A stretch of 33,738 bases of DNA from Candidatus Hestiella sp. (lineage in GTDB: Archaea > Thermoproteota > Thermoprotei_A > Sulfolobales > Acidilobaceae), in contig WALX01000110.1 in assembly GCA_015522625.1 (NCBI GenBank), forward strand, positions 1 through 33,738, read 5' to 3'. Shown one piece after another: positions 1 to 7,393 of this stretch. The first letter of the stretch is position 1; the number at the start of each line of letters is the position of its first letter. The translations under genes and the position numbers were made by a program. The notes beneath the pieces are model-generated. The model had not been told where the DNA came from. It made no database searches and saw only the letters and a program-made list of their open reading frames with translations.

Positions 1-160
1 CCTTTGCACCAAGGCTTAATGCTTCCTCTACAGCTTTTTTAGCCTCATCCCCATTTTTGTTGTATGAAATGATGATAGAAAAACCTTGAGAAGCAAACTT
101 CCTCATGACGGCCCTCCCTATACCCCTATCACCACCAGTAATGAAGGCTATTTCACTCAT
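1..160 (-). CDS. SDR-family oxidoreductase, N-terminal part only
   Basis: The protein starts at an ATG at 160-158, preceded by a strong GGAGGG ribosome-binding site (166-172 on the complementary strand), and runs off the left edge, so only about 53 residues are visible. It opens with MSEIAFITGGDRGIGRAV, the glycine-rich TGGxxGIG nucleotide-binding loop of short-chain dehydrogenases/reductases at about residues 8-15, followed by a first Rossmann helix and the strand SIIISYN. This is an NAD(P)-dependent oxidoreductase; the catalytic Tyr/Lys and the substrate-specific part lie outside the window, so the substrate cannot be told. It lies just downstream of the MDR dehydrogenase on the same strand and may be cotranscribed with it. 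Confidence 0.85.
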   Translation of the reverse strand, partial: MSEIAFITGGDRGIGRAVMRKFASQGFSIIISYNKNGDEAKKAVEEALSLGAK

Positions 161-211
161 TTCTATCCCTCCTAAAACGATGTAAAAAACAAGCTAAAGT
201 GACTATCGTCT

Positions 212-1159
212 TTAACCCATATTCAACACGGCCCTCCCTATGATACTTCCATGCATTATGTCATAGTAGGCTTGATTAATATCCTCGAAATTGTAAACCT
301 TGTAGAATGATCTCACCTTATCCATTGAGATTATTCTTATTGCTTCTTCATACTCTTCCCTTGTATATGCAGCGGAGCCTGTTATATTTATCTCGTTCAT
401 TACAATAAAGGCTGGCCTTGATAGGATTATATCCTTGCCATTAATATTCCCTATAAGAACGAGCCTACCTCCCATTTTAAGCGATAGCATGCTATCGTTT
501 ATTGTTATTCCGCCAACTATTTCAAACACACCATCTACCTTTCCCTCGCTTTTATAAAATTCGAAGGACCTCACAGGATAGGCGCCAAGGCCTTTCACTA
601 TCTTTTCCTTTTCATCCGATCTAACGTGGGCATAGACCTGATATCCCTTATCAATAAGGTATTGAATGCCATGTATTCCTACCCCTCCACTTGCCCCAGT
701 CACTAAGACCTTAGAACCTTTATCAAGGCCAGCTACCTTCAAAGCGTGTATAATAGTAGCTACGCCGCACGTAGCTGCTGCATACTTTTCAAGCCCTGAA
801 TCATTTAGCGGTATTAGGTTCCACATAGGAACGGAAATCTTTTCTGCATAGCCACCTTGGGTTTGTTCCCCTAGAATTGAATAGCAAAGCCCTTCACTAT
901 GAGAACCTTTGCAGGAGTTCGATACCCTTGCAGGAAATACAGCAACAGGCTTCCCTTTATACAGGCCAAATATTTCATGTCCTAGGATCAGGGGGGTTCT
1001 CAGGTTTTTAAATCCTCCTTTCCATGCAACCAAGTCCCTACCGCAGACGCCTACCGTCTTTATGTCTACTATTGCCTCGCCTTCTTTCTCCTTCAGGTCT
1101 ATGTACTCTATAGAGAAAGGTTTGTTAAATTCCCTAAGCACAGCCGCTTTTATCCTCAT
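212..1159 (-). CDS. Zinc-type alcohol dehydrogenase-like MDR protein
   Basis: A 315-residue medium-chain dehydrogenase/reductase. Seen: the VCGRD motif (C39), GHE (H61, E62) and C131, the expected catalytic-zinc ligands; a Rossmann loop TGASGGVG at about 154-161; and a C-terminal IIGRAVLN end typical of the family. The lobe that normally carries four structural-zinc cysteines (about 78-95) has only C83 and C92, so the structural zinc is probably absent. The family reduces or oxidises alcohols, aldehydes or enoyl compounds with NAD(P)H. Crenarchaeal acryloyl-CoA reductases are relatives of similar length, but I cannot assign a substrate. The start is ATG without a GGTG site; a TTTTTAAAA box at about 1191-1200 suggests a very short or absent leader. 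Confidence 0.88.
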   Translation of the reverse strand: MRIKAAVLREFNKPFSIEYIDLKEKEGEAIVDIKTVGVCGRDLVAWKGGFKNLRTPLILGHEIFGLYKGKPVAVFPARVSNSCKGSHSEGLCYSILGEQTQGGYAEKISVPMWNLIPLNDSGLEKYAAATCGVATIIHALKVAGLDKGSKVLVTGASGGVGIHGIQYLIDKGYQVYAHVRSDEKEKIVKGLGAYPVRSFEFYKSEGKVDGVFEIVGGITINDSMLSLKMGGRLVLIGNINGKDIILSRPAFIVMNEINITGSAAYTREEYEEAIRIISMDKVRSFYKVYNFEDINQAYYDIMHGSIIGRAVLNMG

Positions 1160-1402
1160 ACCAAAACCCCATTATAGTGCTTTTGAGAAAAGTTTTAAAA
1201 AGTTAAAGGCCCGCGCAAAATCCTCCCAATATATAACTGTAATTGAGACCAGGGCAACCACAAACCACCTGCAACAGTCTAAGAAAAGCTATATTATGCA
1301 TCCCCTTAAGCATTTAAAACTTATAATGCAAACCACATCTATTAATCGGCAAAAAGCATAAAGTAAGCGCCCAAGCCTAGCCAAGCCCTTGTAGTTTAAG
1401 GG

Positions 1403-2554
1403 TCATATAGCGTCCAATCCTTTTAGTTCCTTTAAGAGATCGTTGTATGCTATAATCCTTGAAACGTTCCTCGTGCCTAACGGGCCGGGCCTTTTCATGA
1501 AGAACTTATTTACGCTAGAGATGGTGCCCTTGTATTCCCTGTCAAGGAGTGCCTTTGTTATAGGGATTATGGATGCCATCGTACCGGCTAGGTTTGATTT
1601 ATCATTTATCCTACCAGTCACAACTATCTCATCCACAAAGCCCCCAAAACCTATGTATTCGATGTGCATTGCTATAAATTTCCTATCCCCGAGGGGTTCT
1701 AGGAAACCTGTTGGCTTGATGTAATGTGGGGCATCATAGCCGAGTATATCATTAACTATGCTTCCTTTTGTATTTTCCTTCGATTTGTTCCTCTCTGTCT
1801 CAGTAAGGCTCAGGAAGTCCATGTTACCCCCTATGTTAAACTGGGCTATGGAAGAAACCTTCCTGTTCCTTTCTGCCATGTGCTCTAGCATGTCAGCAGT
1901 AAGGGGGGTGGCTCCAGTAGCTGCATCATCACCAAAGACAAGTGACCCTACCTTTTCGAAGTAAGAGACTGCCCCAGGTGAATTCGCCACTAAGGGTGGG
2001 GTCAGGTTTATAAACGAGACCCTGTTGTGCAACCTGCTGTATTCTGCCGATGCATAAGCATATGAAATTGAGGCACCCCCCTTACACGTATCTCCAATGC
2101 TCAAGAATTCAGATTCGTTGCTTACCTGCACCTGTTTTTCCGTAGTAATTATATTCACAATAATATCTGGTTTAAGCCTGTTCAATAGTGAAATGAATTC
2201 ATTTATAGCAACACCGGCATCACCAATTATGTCATCGAGACCAGTTGCATCTACAGGCAAACCTTTCAGGCTATTGCAATGGATACCCCTCAGCACCTCT
2301 ATGTCCTTTAACGACTTTGGTATGTTACTGTCTTCCAGCATTTTTGAGGAGAGGGAATACATGTCAAGCCCTACCTTTTTGTTATCGACATCAAAGACCC
2401 CTACAACTTGTATATCCTCTGGCCTGTAGGATTTGAACATGCCAGCAAATGGAATGCCATAATTTTCAATTTCACCCATTTTTAGCTTCTCTATACCAGC
2501 CACAAAATACGCCGCGCCAGGACCTGCCCCCAACAACACAGCTCTAATCGGCAA
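1403..2554 (-). CDS. ino1: Inositol-1-phosphate synthase (Ino1 family)
   Basis: Converts glucose 6-phosphate to 1L-myo-inositol 1-phosphate with NAD+, the entry step to archaeal inositol phospholipids (and, in some hyperthermophiles, di-inositol phosphate). Seen: an N-terminal GAGPGAAYFVAG nucleotide loop, the family core GDDAATGATPLTADMLEHMA, then SIAQFNIGGNMDFLSLTE, and KENTKGSIVNDIL just after it, which match the archaeal form of the enzyme. About 383 residues, the usual archaeal length. I place the start at TTG (2554-2552) because GGTG lies exactly 6 bases upstream, as for many genes here; GTG at 2563 would add three residues. Next to no other inositol gene in the window. Confidence 0.93.
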   Translation of the reverse strand: MPIRAVLLGAGPGAAYFVAGIEKLKMGEIENYGIPFAGMFKSYRPEDIQVVGVFDVDNKKVGLDMYSLSSKMLEDSNIPKSLKDIEVLRGIHCNSLKGLPVDATGLDDIIGDAGVAINEFISLLNRLKPDIIVNIITTEKQVQVSNESEFLSIGDTCKGGASISYAYASAEYSRLHNRVSFINLTPPLVANSPGAVSYFEKVGSLVFGDDAATGATPLTADMLEHMAERNRKVSSIAQFNIGGNMDFLSLTETERNKSKENTKGSIVNDILGYDAPHYIKPTGFLEPLGDRKFIAMHIEYIGFGGFVDEIVVTGRINDKSNLAGTMASIIPITKALLDREYKGTISSVNKFFMKRPGPLGTRNVSRIIAYNDLLKELKGLDAI

Positions 2555-2644
2555 TAGCCTCACCTATCCAAATATACTATATTGGTATCTAGTATAAAAC
2601 CTTTCACTTTTTGAAACATAAGCGCGGATTTCATCCTCAAGAGG

Positions 2645-2917
2645 TTACTTCGAGAGGGCCTCAGCCGCTGCTATGTCTGGAGTGAAGCTTATGTATTGAA
2701 CCATGCTCCCCCTTATAAGGATCTTGCCAACCTTAGCTATAATTAGCTTCCCATCCTTAACCTCTATCGAATCGTCTAAAACTAGGTTCATTGTAGTGTC
2801 TGTCATCTTTAGCACACCGATAAACTCACTCCCATCCTTAAGCTTCACGTATACCTGCGTGTCCATGGCCTCTCTCAAATATTTCATTGGACTAACTGCT
2901 CTACTTTCGCTAGGCAA
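2645..2917 (-). CDS. Archaeal Lsm/Sm-like RNA-binding protein
   Basis: A small protein of about 90 residues with both Sm motifs: Sm1 at VYVKLKDGSEFIGVLKM through NLVLDDSIEV, and Sm2 at GKILIRGSMVQYIS (IRG is the hallmark). Members assemble as heptameric rings that bind U-rich RNA; the archaeal role is broad (tRNA precursors, sRNAs). The start is taken as TTG (2917-2915), 6 bases after GGTG; GTG at 2926 is the longer alternative. The promoter lies inside a perfect inverted repeat (2945-2988). The last residues after Sm2 (TPDIAAAEALSK) form a short tail of unknown use. Confidence 0.93.
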   Translation of the reverse strand: MPSESRAVSPMKYLREAMDTQVYVKLKDGSEFIGVLKMTDTTMNLVLDDSIEVKDGKLIIAKVGKILIRGSMVQYISFTPDIAAAEALSK

Positions 2918-2944
2918 CTCTAACACCCTTTTCTACACGGTTTA

Positions 2945-2988
2945 TTGAATGTAAATACACATATTTTAACCTTTTTCTTTACATTCAA
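2945..2988. promoter_or_regulatory. 11-bp perfect inverted repeat around the Lsm promoter
   Basis: TTGAATGTAAA (2945-2955) and TTTACATTCAA (2978-2988) are exact reverse complements with a 22-base centre. On the minus strand the centre holds the TTAAAATA box expected for the Lsm promoter, and the inner arm lies near where transcription should begin. It could be an operator, or a hairpin in the 3' end of the membrane-protein transcript that ends at 3000. The repeat is seen directly; the role is inferred. Confidence 0.55.
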
Positions 2989-2999
2989 GAAAACTATAA

Positions 3000-3752
3000 C
3001 TATTCCCTTATCTGACCATATTTCTTAAAGATATCATATAACCTCCTAGGGTTCTTAGAGTAGAACCTTATTTTGGTTATCGTCCTTTTTCCCTCCTTTA
3101 TTAGCTCAACAAACCTCCTTTCCTCATTTAGGGTCATGTTTATGTCCCTAGGCAAAGGAAATGCTATCCCCTTTGTAGTTACCAACCCCTTCATGACGAT
3201 ACCCCTATCTGTAATAGTATACTGCGAGGGCGTGTTTATCATAGGAAGCCTCTTTACCTTCCTGACTGCCCACTCCATGTTTAAAATTGTAATAACGAAA
3301 TAAACCTCAAAGTATATGAGGAATGCCAGGAAAAAGTCCAGCCTTATATTGGATCCTATATATGCCATTAACAAATTGCTCAGCGCCGGCACATACTTGA
3401 AAAATACGAAGAAGTATATAAGGCCGATGAACATACCTATCATGTTATACATGCTGAACTTCGATTGTTCTTGAAAGTCTGCCATAACCTGTTTGTCCTT
3501 CGTCTGAATGCTTCTAGTTTCATGCTCATGATACAGCCTTTTACCCCTAAGTACATCATCGGCCTTCACTTTCTTTCCAACTGGACTCCCACTAAGGTAG
3601 CTTTGTAAGAACATGCTTACAGCAATGAATATCATAACCAATATGAAGAGCATATAATTAATTCCAATAAACGCGGCGAGAACAGAATAGATTATCACGT
3701 AGACTTGATTTAGCATCATCGATCTAAATCTTTGTTCTACCATGTATGACAT
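3000..3752 (-). CDS. Crenarchaeal multi-pass membrane protein (DUF2208-like)
   Basis: A 250-residue protein with two hydrophobic spans near the N-terminus (about 14-50), a charged loop of about 50 residues (GKKVKADDVLRGKRLYHEHETRS), two more spans (about 102-122 and 138-158), and a soluble C-terminal region of about 90 residues containing YTITDRGIVMKG and a basic end (YSKNPRRLYDIFKKYG). The topology and length resemble the archaeal DUF2208 family, a recollection I could not test. The function is unknown; the C-terminal part looks like a small PH-like or regulatory beta domain on the cytosolic side. Start ATG with GGTG 5 bases upstream. Transcribed toward Lsm. Confidence 0.8.
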   Translation of the reverse strand: MSYMVEQRFRSMMLNQVYVIIYSVLAAFIGINYMLFILVMIFIAVSMFLQSYLSGSPVGKKVKADDVLRGKRLYHEHETRSIQTKDKQVMADFQEQSKFSMYNMIGMFIGLIYFFVFFKYVPALSNLLMAYIGSNIRLDFFLAFLIYFEVYFVITILNMEWAVRKVKRLPMINTPSQYTITDRGIVMKGLVTTKGIAFPLPRDINMTLNEERRFVELIKEGKRTITKIRFYSKNPRRLYDIFKKYGQIRE

Positions 3753-3875
3753 TGTCCCACCATGAGATTCTCATTCCTCTATAAAACTGTTTTTAGCTCA
3801 CCTTTTTAAATATAAATTAACAATATCGCTATATTAAGGGGGTAGCAGATAACCTCTAAGAAGCGTGGTTGCAAA

Positions 3876-5003
3876 ATGGAGGTAAAGGCCGGCCTTGGCT
3901 TGATAGGTGAAGAATTGGAAGTTAAAAGAAAACTTTGCATAACAATTGGAAAAGATGGCATAATAGAATCTATTGGAGGCTATAATGAATGCAAAAACTA
4001 CCTCGGCGGTGAAGGCTTGATCGTAATACCGCAGCCGGCAAACTCCCACGTCCATAGCGGCGACAACTCTTTTCCTGAATATGGTATCAGCGAGGGGTTG
4101 CACGAGCTTGTTGCATATCCTAATGGCTTGAAACACAGGTTGTTTAAAACCCTACCATATCAAAAAATCGTTTCAGGTATTAGGGAATTTTACATTACTT
4201 CCTATCTAATGGGTATGGGCCTCTTGATAGACTTTAGAGAAGGGGGAGGAGTGGGATGCCTGGCGTCTAAAGAGGCCTCAAGGGGTTTAGAGGATAAATT
4301 GAAAATAGTAACGCTTGGGAGGCCTGGGCCGAACTTTCCTGAGAATTGCGATGGTCTAGGAATATCTGCCCCCCTTGACTACGACCCAGACATGTTAAAA
4401 GTGCTCATAAAGCAACAAAGGTATTCCCAGACGCATGTAGCCGAGGATATGGAGAACAGGAGAAAGAGGGATCTTGAGCTGGCCATTGAATTAGGTTTTG
4501 ATACACTTGTTCATGGTACCTACCTCGAGGAGCAAGATATTGTAAAAATAAGTGATAAGGGGGTTAACCTGGTATTTTGCCCCTCAAGCAATCTATGGCA
4601 TGGCCTAAGGTTTCCTCCAATAGATCTGGCCATCAAACAAGGGATAACGTTTGCCCTAGGAACGGACAACGCCGCCTGGTCCCTACCAGATATATATAGG
4701 GAGGCAAACATAGCACTCCTATATTTAAGGTCTAAAGGGCTTAGAAGCGATGAAATAGCGAAGATCCTACTGAGGGCTTTGTTCATAAACGGCTATAAAA
4801 TTGTGGATATGACACCAAGTACAATTTCTGAAGGTAACAAAGCAAAGCTCCTTCTTATCGATGGAGAAAATTCTGGCATATTAAGGTCACTTAATACATA
4901 TAGTGCAATACTAAAGAGATCCCAATTCGGTTTCATAAGGTATAGAATAGACGGAGCGGATGTATTAGACGTGAAAATTACTAAAGACTTGAATTTGCAT
5001 TGA
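3876..5003 (+). CDS. Metal-dependent amidohydrolase (TRZ/ATZ-like)
   Basis: A 375-residue cytosolic hydrolase of the amidohydrolase superfamily. The metal-binding pattern is complete: HxH in NSHVHSGD (H58, H60), H188 in SQTHVAED, H214 in LVHGT, and D265 in LGTDNAAW. This order is that of the deaminase/chlorohydrolase branch (cytosine, guanine, S-adenosylhomocysteine/MTA deaminases and TRZ/ATZ), which remove ammonia or chloride from heterocycles. The second and third helices (GLHELVAYPNGLKHRLFKT) are shorter than in SAH deaminases, so the substrate is open. It has its own promoter, divergent from the membrane protein gene (AT-rich stretch 3800-3835). Start ATG at 3876. Confidence 0.85.
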   Translation: MEVKAGLGLIGEELEVKRKLCITIGKDGIIESIGGYNECKNYLGGEGLIVIPQPANSHVHSGDNSFPEYGISEGLHELVAYPNGLKHRLFKTLPYQKIVSGIREFYITSYLMGMGLLIDFREGGGVGCLASKEASRGLEDKLKIVTLGRPGPNFPENCDGLGISAPLDYDPDMLKVLIKQQRYSQTHVAEDMENRRKRDLELAIELGFDTLVHGTYLEEQDIVKISDKGVNLVFCPSSNLWHGLRFPPIDLAIKQGITFALGTDNAAWSLPDIYREANIALLYLRSKGLRSDEIAKILLRALFINGYKIVDMTPSTISEGNKAKLLLIDGENSGILRSLNTYSAILKRSQFGFIRYRIDGADVLDVKITKDLNLH

Positions 5004-5014
5004 CGCTATAGTGG

Positions 5015-5060
5015 ATAAAAAACAGCAAGAAAAACTCATAGTTAAAAAAGTTAAAAAAAG
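5015..5060 (-). terminator. T-rich terminator downstream of the SCP2 gene
   Basis: Read on the minus strand this stretch has three runs of six or seven T (TTTTTTT, TTTTTT, TTTTTT), the usual archaeal intrinsic termination signal. It follows the stop of the minus-strand SCP2 gene at 5107 by about 47 bases. Confidence 0.5.
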
Positions 5061-5106
5061 CCTTTGCAAATTATACGCTAAGTGATGCTCTCCTGCTTTG
5101 TAAGGG

Positions 5107-5448
5107 TTATTGCTTACCTAGACCGAGGTCTATTAACTTCTTTAGATTCACAGTATCTAAGACGTTTCCAGTAATTTTTAGTTGCCTTGACATAAAGGCT
5201 TTCATAGAATCTAACTCGCCGCTTACAATCTTCTTTATCACGTCAGGGCTTGCTGATAGCGTTGCTATAGGGTTAGGATGTTTACCGTCAGCTATCTTCA
5301 TAGTTCCGTTTGATATTTCTATGTAGAAATCCCCCACGCCTTCAACAACAAACTGGTATACCTTGTTCCACGACTTAATCTCCCTGTCCTTAGCTACAGC
5401 ATTCTCATAAATCCTCTGGAGAGTTTCCTTAAACTCATTAAGTGACAC
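5107..5448 (-). CDS. SCP2 sterol-carrier-like domain protein
   Basis: A 113-residue, single-domain SCP2 protein. Seen: the amphipathic N-terminal helix, the strands YQFVVEGVGDFYIEISNG and MKIADGKHPNPIATLSASPDV, and the family end FMSRQLKITGNVLDTVNLKKLI. SCP2 domains bind lipids or acyl-CoA esters in a hydrophobic tunnel. Start GTG (5448-5446) with GGTG 5 bases upstream. It lies head-to-head with the thiolase operon across a promoter region with palindromes; SCP2 and thiolase are fused in animal SCP-x, which makes the pairing suggestive of shared acyl-CoA work, though archaea do not use sterols. Confidence 0.88.
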   Translation of the reverse strand: MSLNEFKETLQRIYENAVAKDREIKSWNKVYQFVVEGVGDFYIEISNGTMKIADGKHPNPIATLSASPDVIKKIVSGELDSMKAFMSRQLKITGNVLDTVNLKKLIDLGLGKQ

Positions 5449-5529
5449 TTTTCCACCCTTTAATCATTTATATTAATAGAAAATAATTAAGATTGAACAT
5501 TAAAATCTATTGTGCATAGGAAGTTACTA

Positions 5530-5614
5530 GGTTTATAAACCCTACCTTTTTGACAAGGTTATAAACCTTTCCACTTATTACGTCTTAAACATTCCAAAAA
5601 TGAAAGTTATAAAC
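5530..5614 (+). promoter_or_regulatory. Thiolase promoter with repeated TTATAAAC palindromes
   Basis: TTATAAAC occurs three times, at 5533, 5559 and 5607. The first lies in a perfect 12-bp palindrome GGTTTATAAACC (5530-5541); the second in AAGGTT-ATA-AACCTT (5556-5570). The third copy lies about 43 bases before the TTG start and is the best TATA box for thiolase. The upstream two may be operators or the divergent SCP2 promoter. Confidence 0.55.
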
Positions 5615-5649
5615 ACCTTATGGACACTACTATACTCCTGGTGCTAAGC

Positions 5650-6843
5650 TTGGGTAGAAAAGTAGCAGTAGTGGGAACTGGTCATTCTAAGTTCGGTGTT
5701 AGGAATGATGTGAATTTGGCGGAGCTTACCTACGAGTCAATAAAACAAGCACTGAAGGAGGCAAACCTTGAAGCAAAAGAAGTCCAATACCTTGCAGTTT
5801 CAAATGTTGGCGGATGGAGCAGCGAACCCCTATCGGCTGTTGTGGTCTCAGAATATGCCGGCATGACAGGAAAACCGCTATATAGGATAGAAGCAGCCTG
5901 TGCTTCTGGGAGCGCAGCCGTATACAACGCATACAACGCCGTGGCCTCCGGTCACGTTGACATCGCCATGGCTACTGGAGTAGAGAAAATGAATGAAAGC
6001 TCTACGCCTACGGTAGTAGAATTCATAGGAAGGGCAGGAAACTACTTCTGGGAATTCGAAAACTTCGGTTTGACTTTTCCAGGCTACTATGCGCTTTACG
6101 CAACAGCATACATGGCCAAGTATGGTGCTACGGAAGAAGACCTATGCCAAGTCGCTATCAAGAACCATTACTATGCCAGCCTCAACCCCAAGGCACAATT
6201 CCAGAGGAAGATAGACATGCCAACATGTATGAACAGCAGGTACATAGCATGGCCTGTTAAACTCTTTGATTCTTCACCCATTACCGACGGAAGCGCTACG
6301 GTAATATTGGCAAGTGAAGAGGTTGCAAAGAAAATAACGGACTCGCCTGTTTGGATCCATTCTGTTGGAGCTGGATCTGGCAGCGCAAACCTCTCCAGGA
6401 GGGGTAACTTTACCGGCCTTAGAGCAGCAGAGCTTGCCGCAAAGATGGCCTACAAGAAGGCCGGGCTTGAGCCAGAAAACACGGCAAAGTATTTTGACGT
6501 AGCAGAAGTCCACGATTGCTTTACAATAGCTGAGCTAATGGCATACGAAGACTTAGGCTTTGTCAAGAGGGGTGAGGCCTATAAAGTCGCAAAGGAAGGC
6601 CAAACATACATAGGAGGCCTGATACCAGTTAATTTGAGTGGCGGCCTTAAAGCAAAAGGCCACCCGATAGGTGCTACTGGAGAAAGCATGATAGCAGAGC
6701 TCACCAAGCAGTTGCTCAATAAAGCGGACAAAGGAAGGCAAGCAACGATTAAAAACGGAAGGGCCATAGCACACAACGTTGGGGGTACAGGACATTATGC
6801 CTATGTGACAATCCTTGGGCTTGATAAGCCCAAAGATATTTGA
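5650..6843 (+). CDS. Archaeal thiolase (acetyl-CoA C-acetyltransferase family)
   Basis: About 397 residues from TTG 5650, which follows GGTG by 6 bases. Seen: the nucleophile in EAACASGSAA (C84), the VAEVHDCFTIAEL motif with its His, GGLKAKGHPIGATG with the catalytic His, and the HNVGGTGHYA glycine loop. This is the SCP-x-like archaeal thiolase that condenses two acetyl-CoA to acetoacetyl-CoA (first step of the mevalonate pathway) or cleaves 3-ketoacyl-CoA. The downstream DUF35 gene overlaps its ribosome-binding site with the thiolase stop, so the two are translationally coupled; in archaea thiolase, DUF35 and HMG-CoA synthase form a channelling complex. HMG-CoA synthase is not in the window, so a different partner or pathway is possible. 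Confidence 0.93.
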   Translation: MGRKVAVVGTGHSKFGVRNDVNLAELTYESIKQALKEANLEAKEVQYLAVSNVGGWSSEPLSAVVVSEYAGMTGKPLYRIEAACASGSAAVYNAYNAVASGHVDIAMATGVEKMNESSTPTVVEFIGRAGNYFWEFENFGLTFPGYYALYATAYMAKYGATEEDLCQVAIKNHYYASLNPKAQFQRKIDMPTCMNSRYIAWPVKLFDSSPITDGSATVILASEEVAKKITDSPVWIHSVGAGSGSANLSRRGNFTGLRAAELAAKMAYKKAGLEPENTAKYFDVAEVHDCFTIAELMAYEDLGFVKRGEAYKVAKEGQTYIGGLIPVNLSGGLKAKGHPIGATGESMIAELTKQLLNKADKGRQATIKNGRAIAHNVGGTGHYAYVTILGLDKPKDI

Positions 6844-6853
6844 GGTGAAGGAG

Positions 6854-7393
6854 ATGCCTAAGAGCCAGAAGGAGGAAGCGGAAAAATTCTTGAGTCAGCT
6901 CGAAACGTTTGCGAGCAGCATGAAGTCCAGCATAGGCCTGCCAATGATAGTTGATCCGAAAACAAACGTTGCTATATGGTATGACCAAAGGGAGCTGAAG
7001 CTGAGGTTTATGATAAGCGTTGAGAAGACGAGAAAGTTCTTCGAGTCCTTGTCTGAAGGAAAACTCATGGCCACGAAGTGCTCAAAAACAGGCGAAATAC
7101 TATTCCCTCCGCAGATTGATTGTCCAACTTCTATTGATAGCGAAGTCGAGTGGGTTCTGCTCCCAAAGGAGGGCGAGCTACTAACATATACAGTAATAAA
7201 CACCAAACCATTCAGCTTCTCCCATTACAACGACTATACTGTAGGGATAGCAAAGCTCACGAACGGAGTGCAGGTCCTAGCCTGGGTAAGAGAAACAGAT
7301 CCTAAAAAACTAAAAGTAGGTATGAAGGTCAAGGTAGAAATAGTCAAAAGAGAACCAGAGGGATATCTAACCTATGAGCTAGTTCCAGCCTAA
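6854..7393 (+). CDS. DUF35 OB-fold acyl-CoA-binding partner of thiolase
   Basis: A 179-residue protein; GAGGTG spans the thiolase stop and lies 6 bases before ATG 6854. Seen: an N-terminal helical part, FFESLSEGKLMATKCSKTG and PPQIDCPTS (the rubredoxin-like ribbon region), then the OB-fold strands LTYTVIN, VGIAKLTNGVQVLAWV and GMKVKVEIV. DUF35 proteins bridge thiolase and HMG-CoA synthase and bind CoA. The ribbon normally has two CxxC pairs; here each pair keeps only its first cysteine (CSKT, CPTS), so it probably cannot hold zinc. A longer N-terminal helix (about 60 residues before the ribbon) is also present. The stop overlaps the convergent PfkB stop by 4 bases. Confidence 0.88.
   Translation: MPKSQKEEAEKFLSQLETFASSMKSSIGLPMIVDPKTNVAIWYDQRELKLRFMISVEKTRKFFESLSEGKLMATKCSKTGEILFPPQIDCPTSIDSEVEWVLLPKEGELLTYTVINTKPFSFSHYNDYTVGIAKLTNGVQVLAWVRETDPKKLKVGMKVKVEIVKREPEGYLTYELVPA

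Noticed and set aside
1160-1402. RNA gene or small gene in the 243-base gap before the MDR gene
   Set aside because: No box motifs, stable fold or convincing frame found; only AT-rich promoter-like DNA near 1191-1209.
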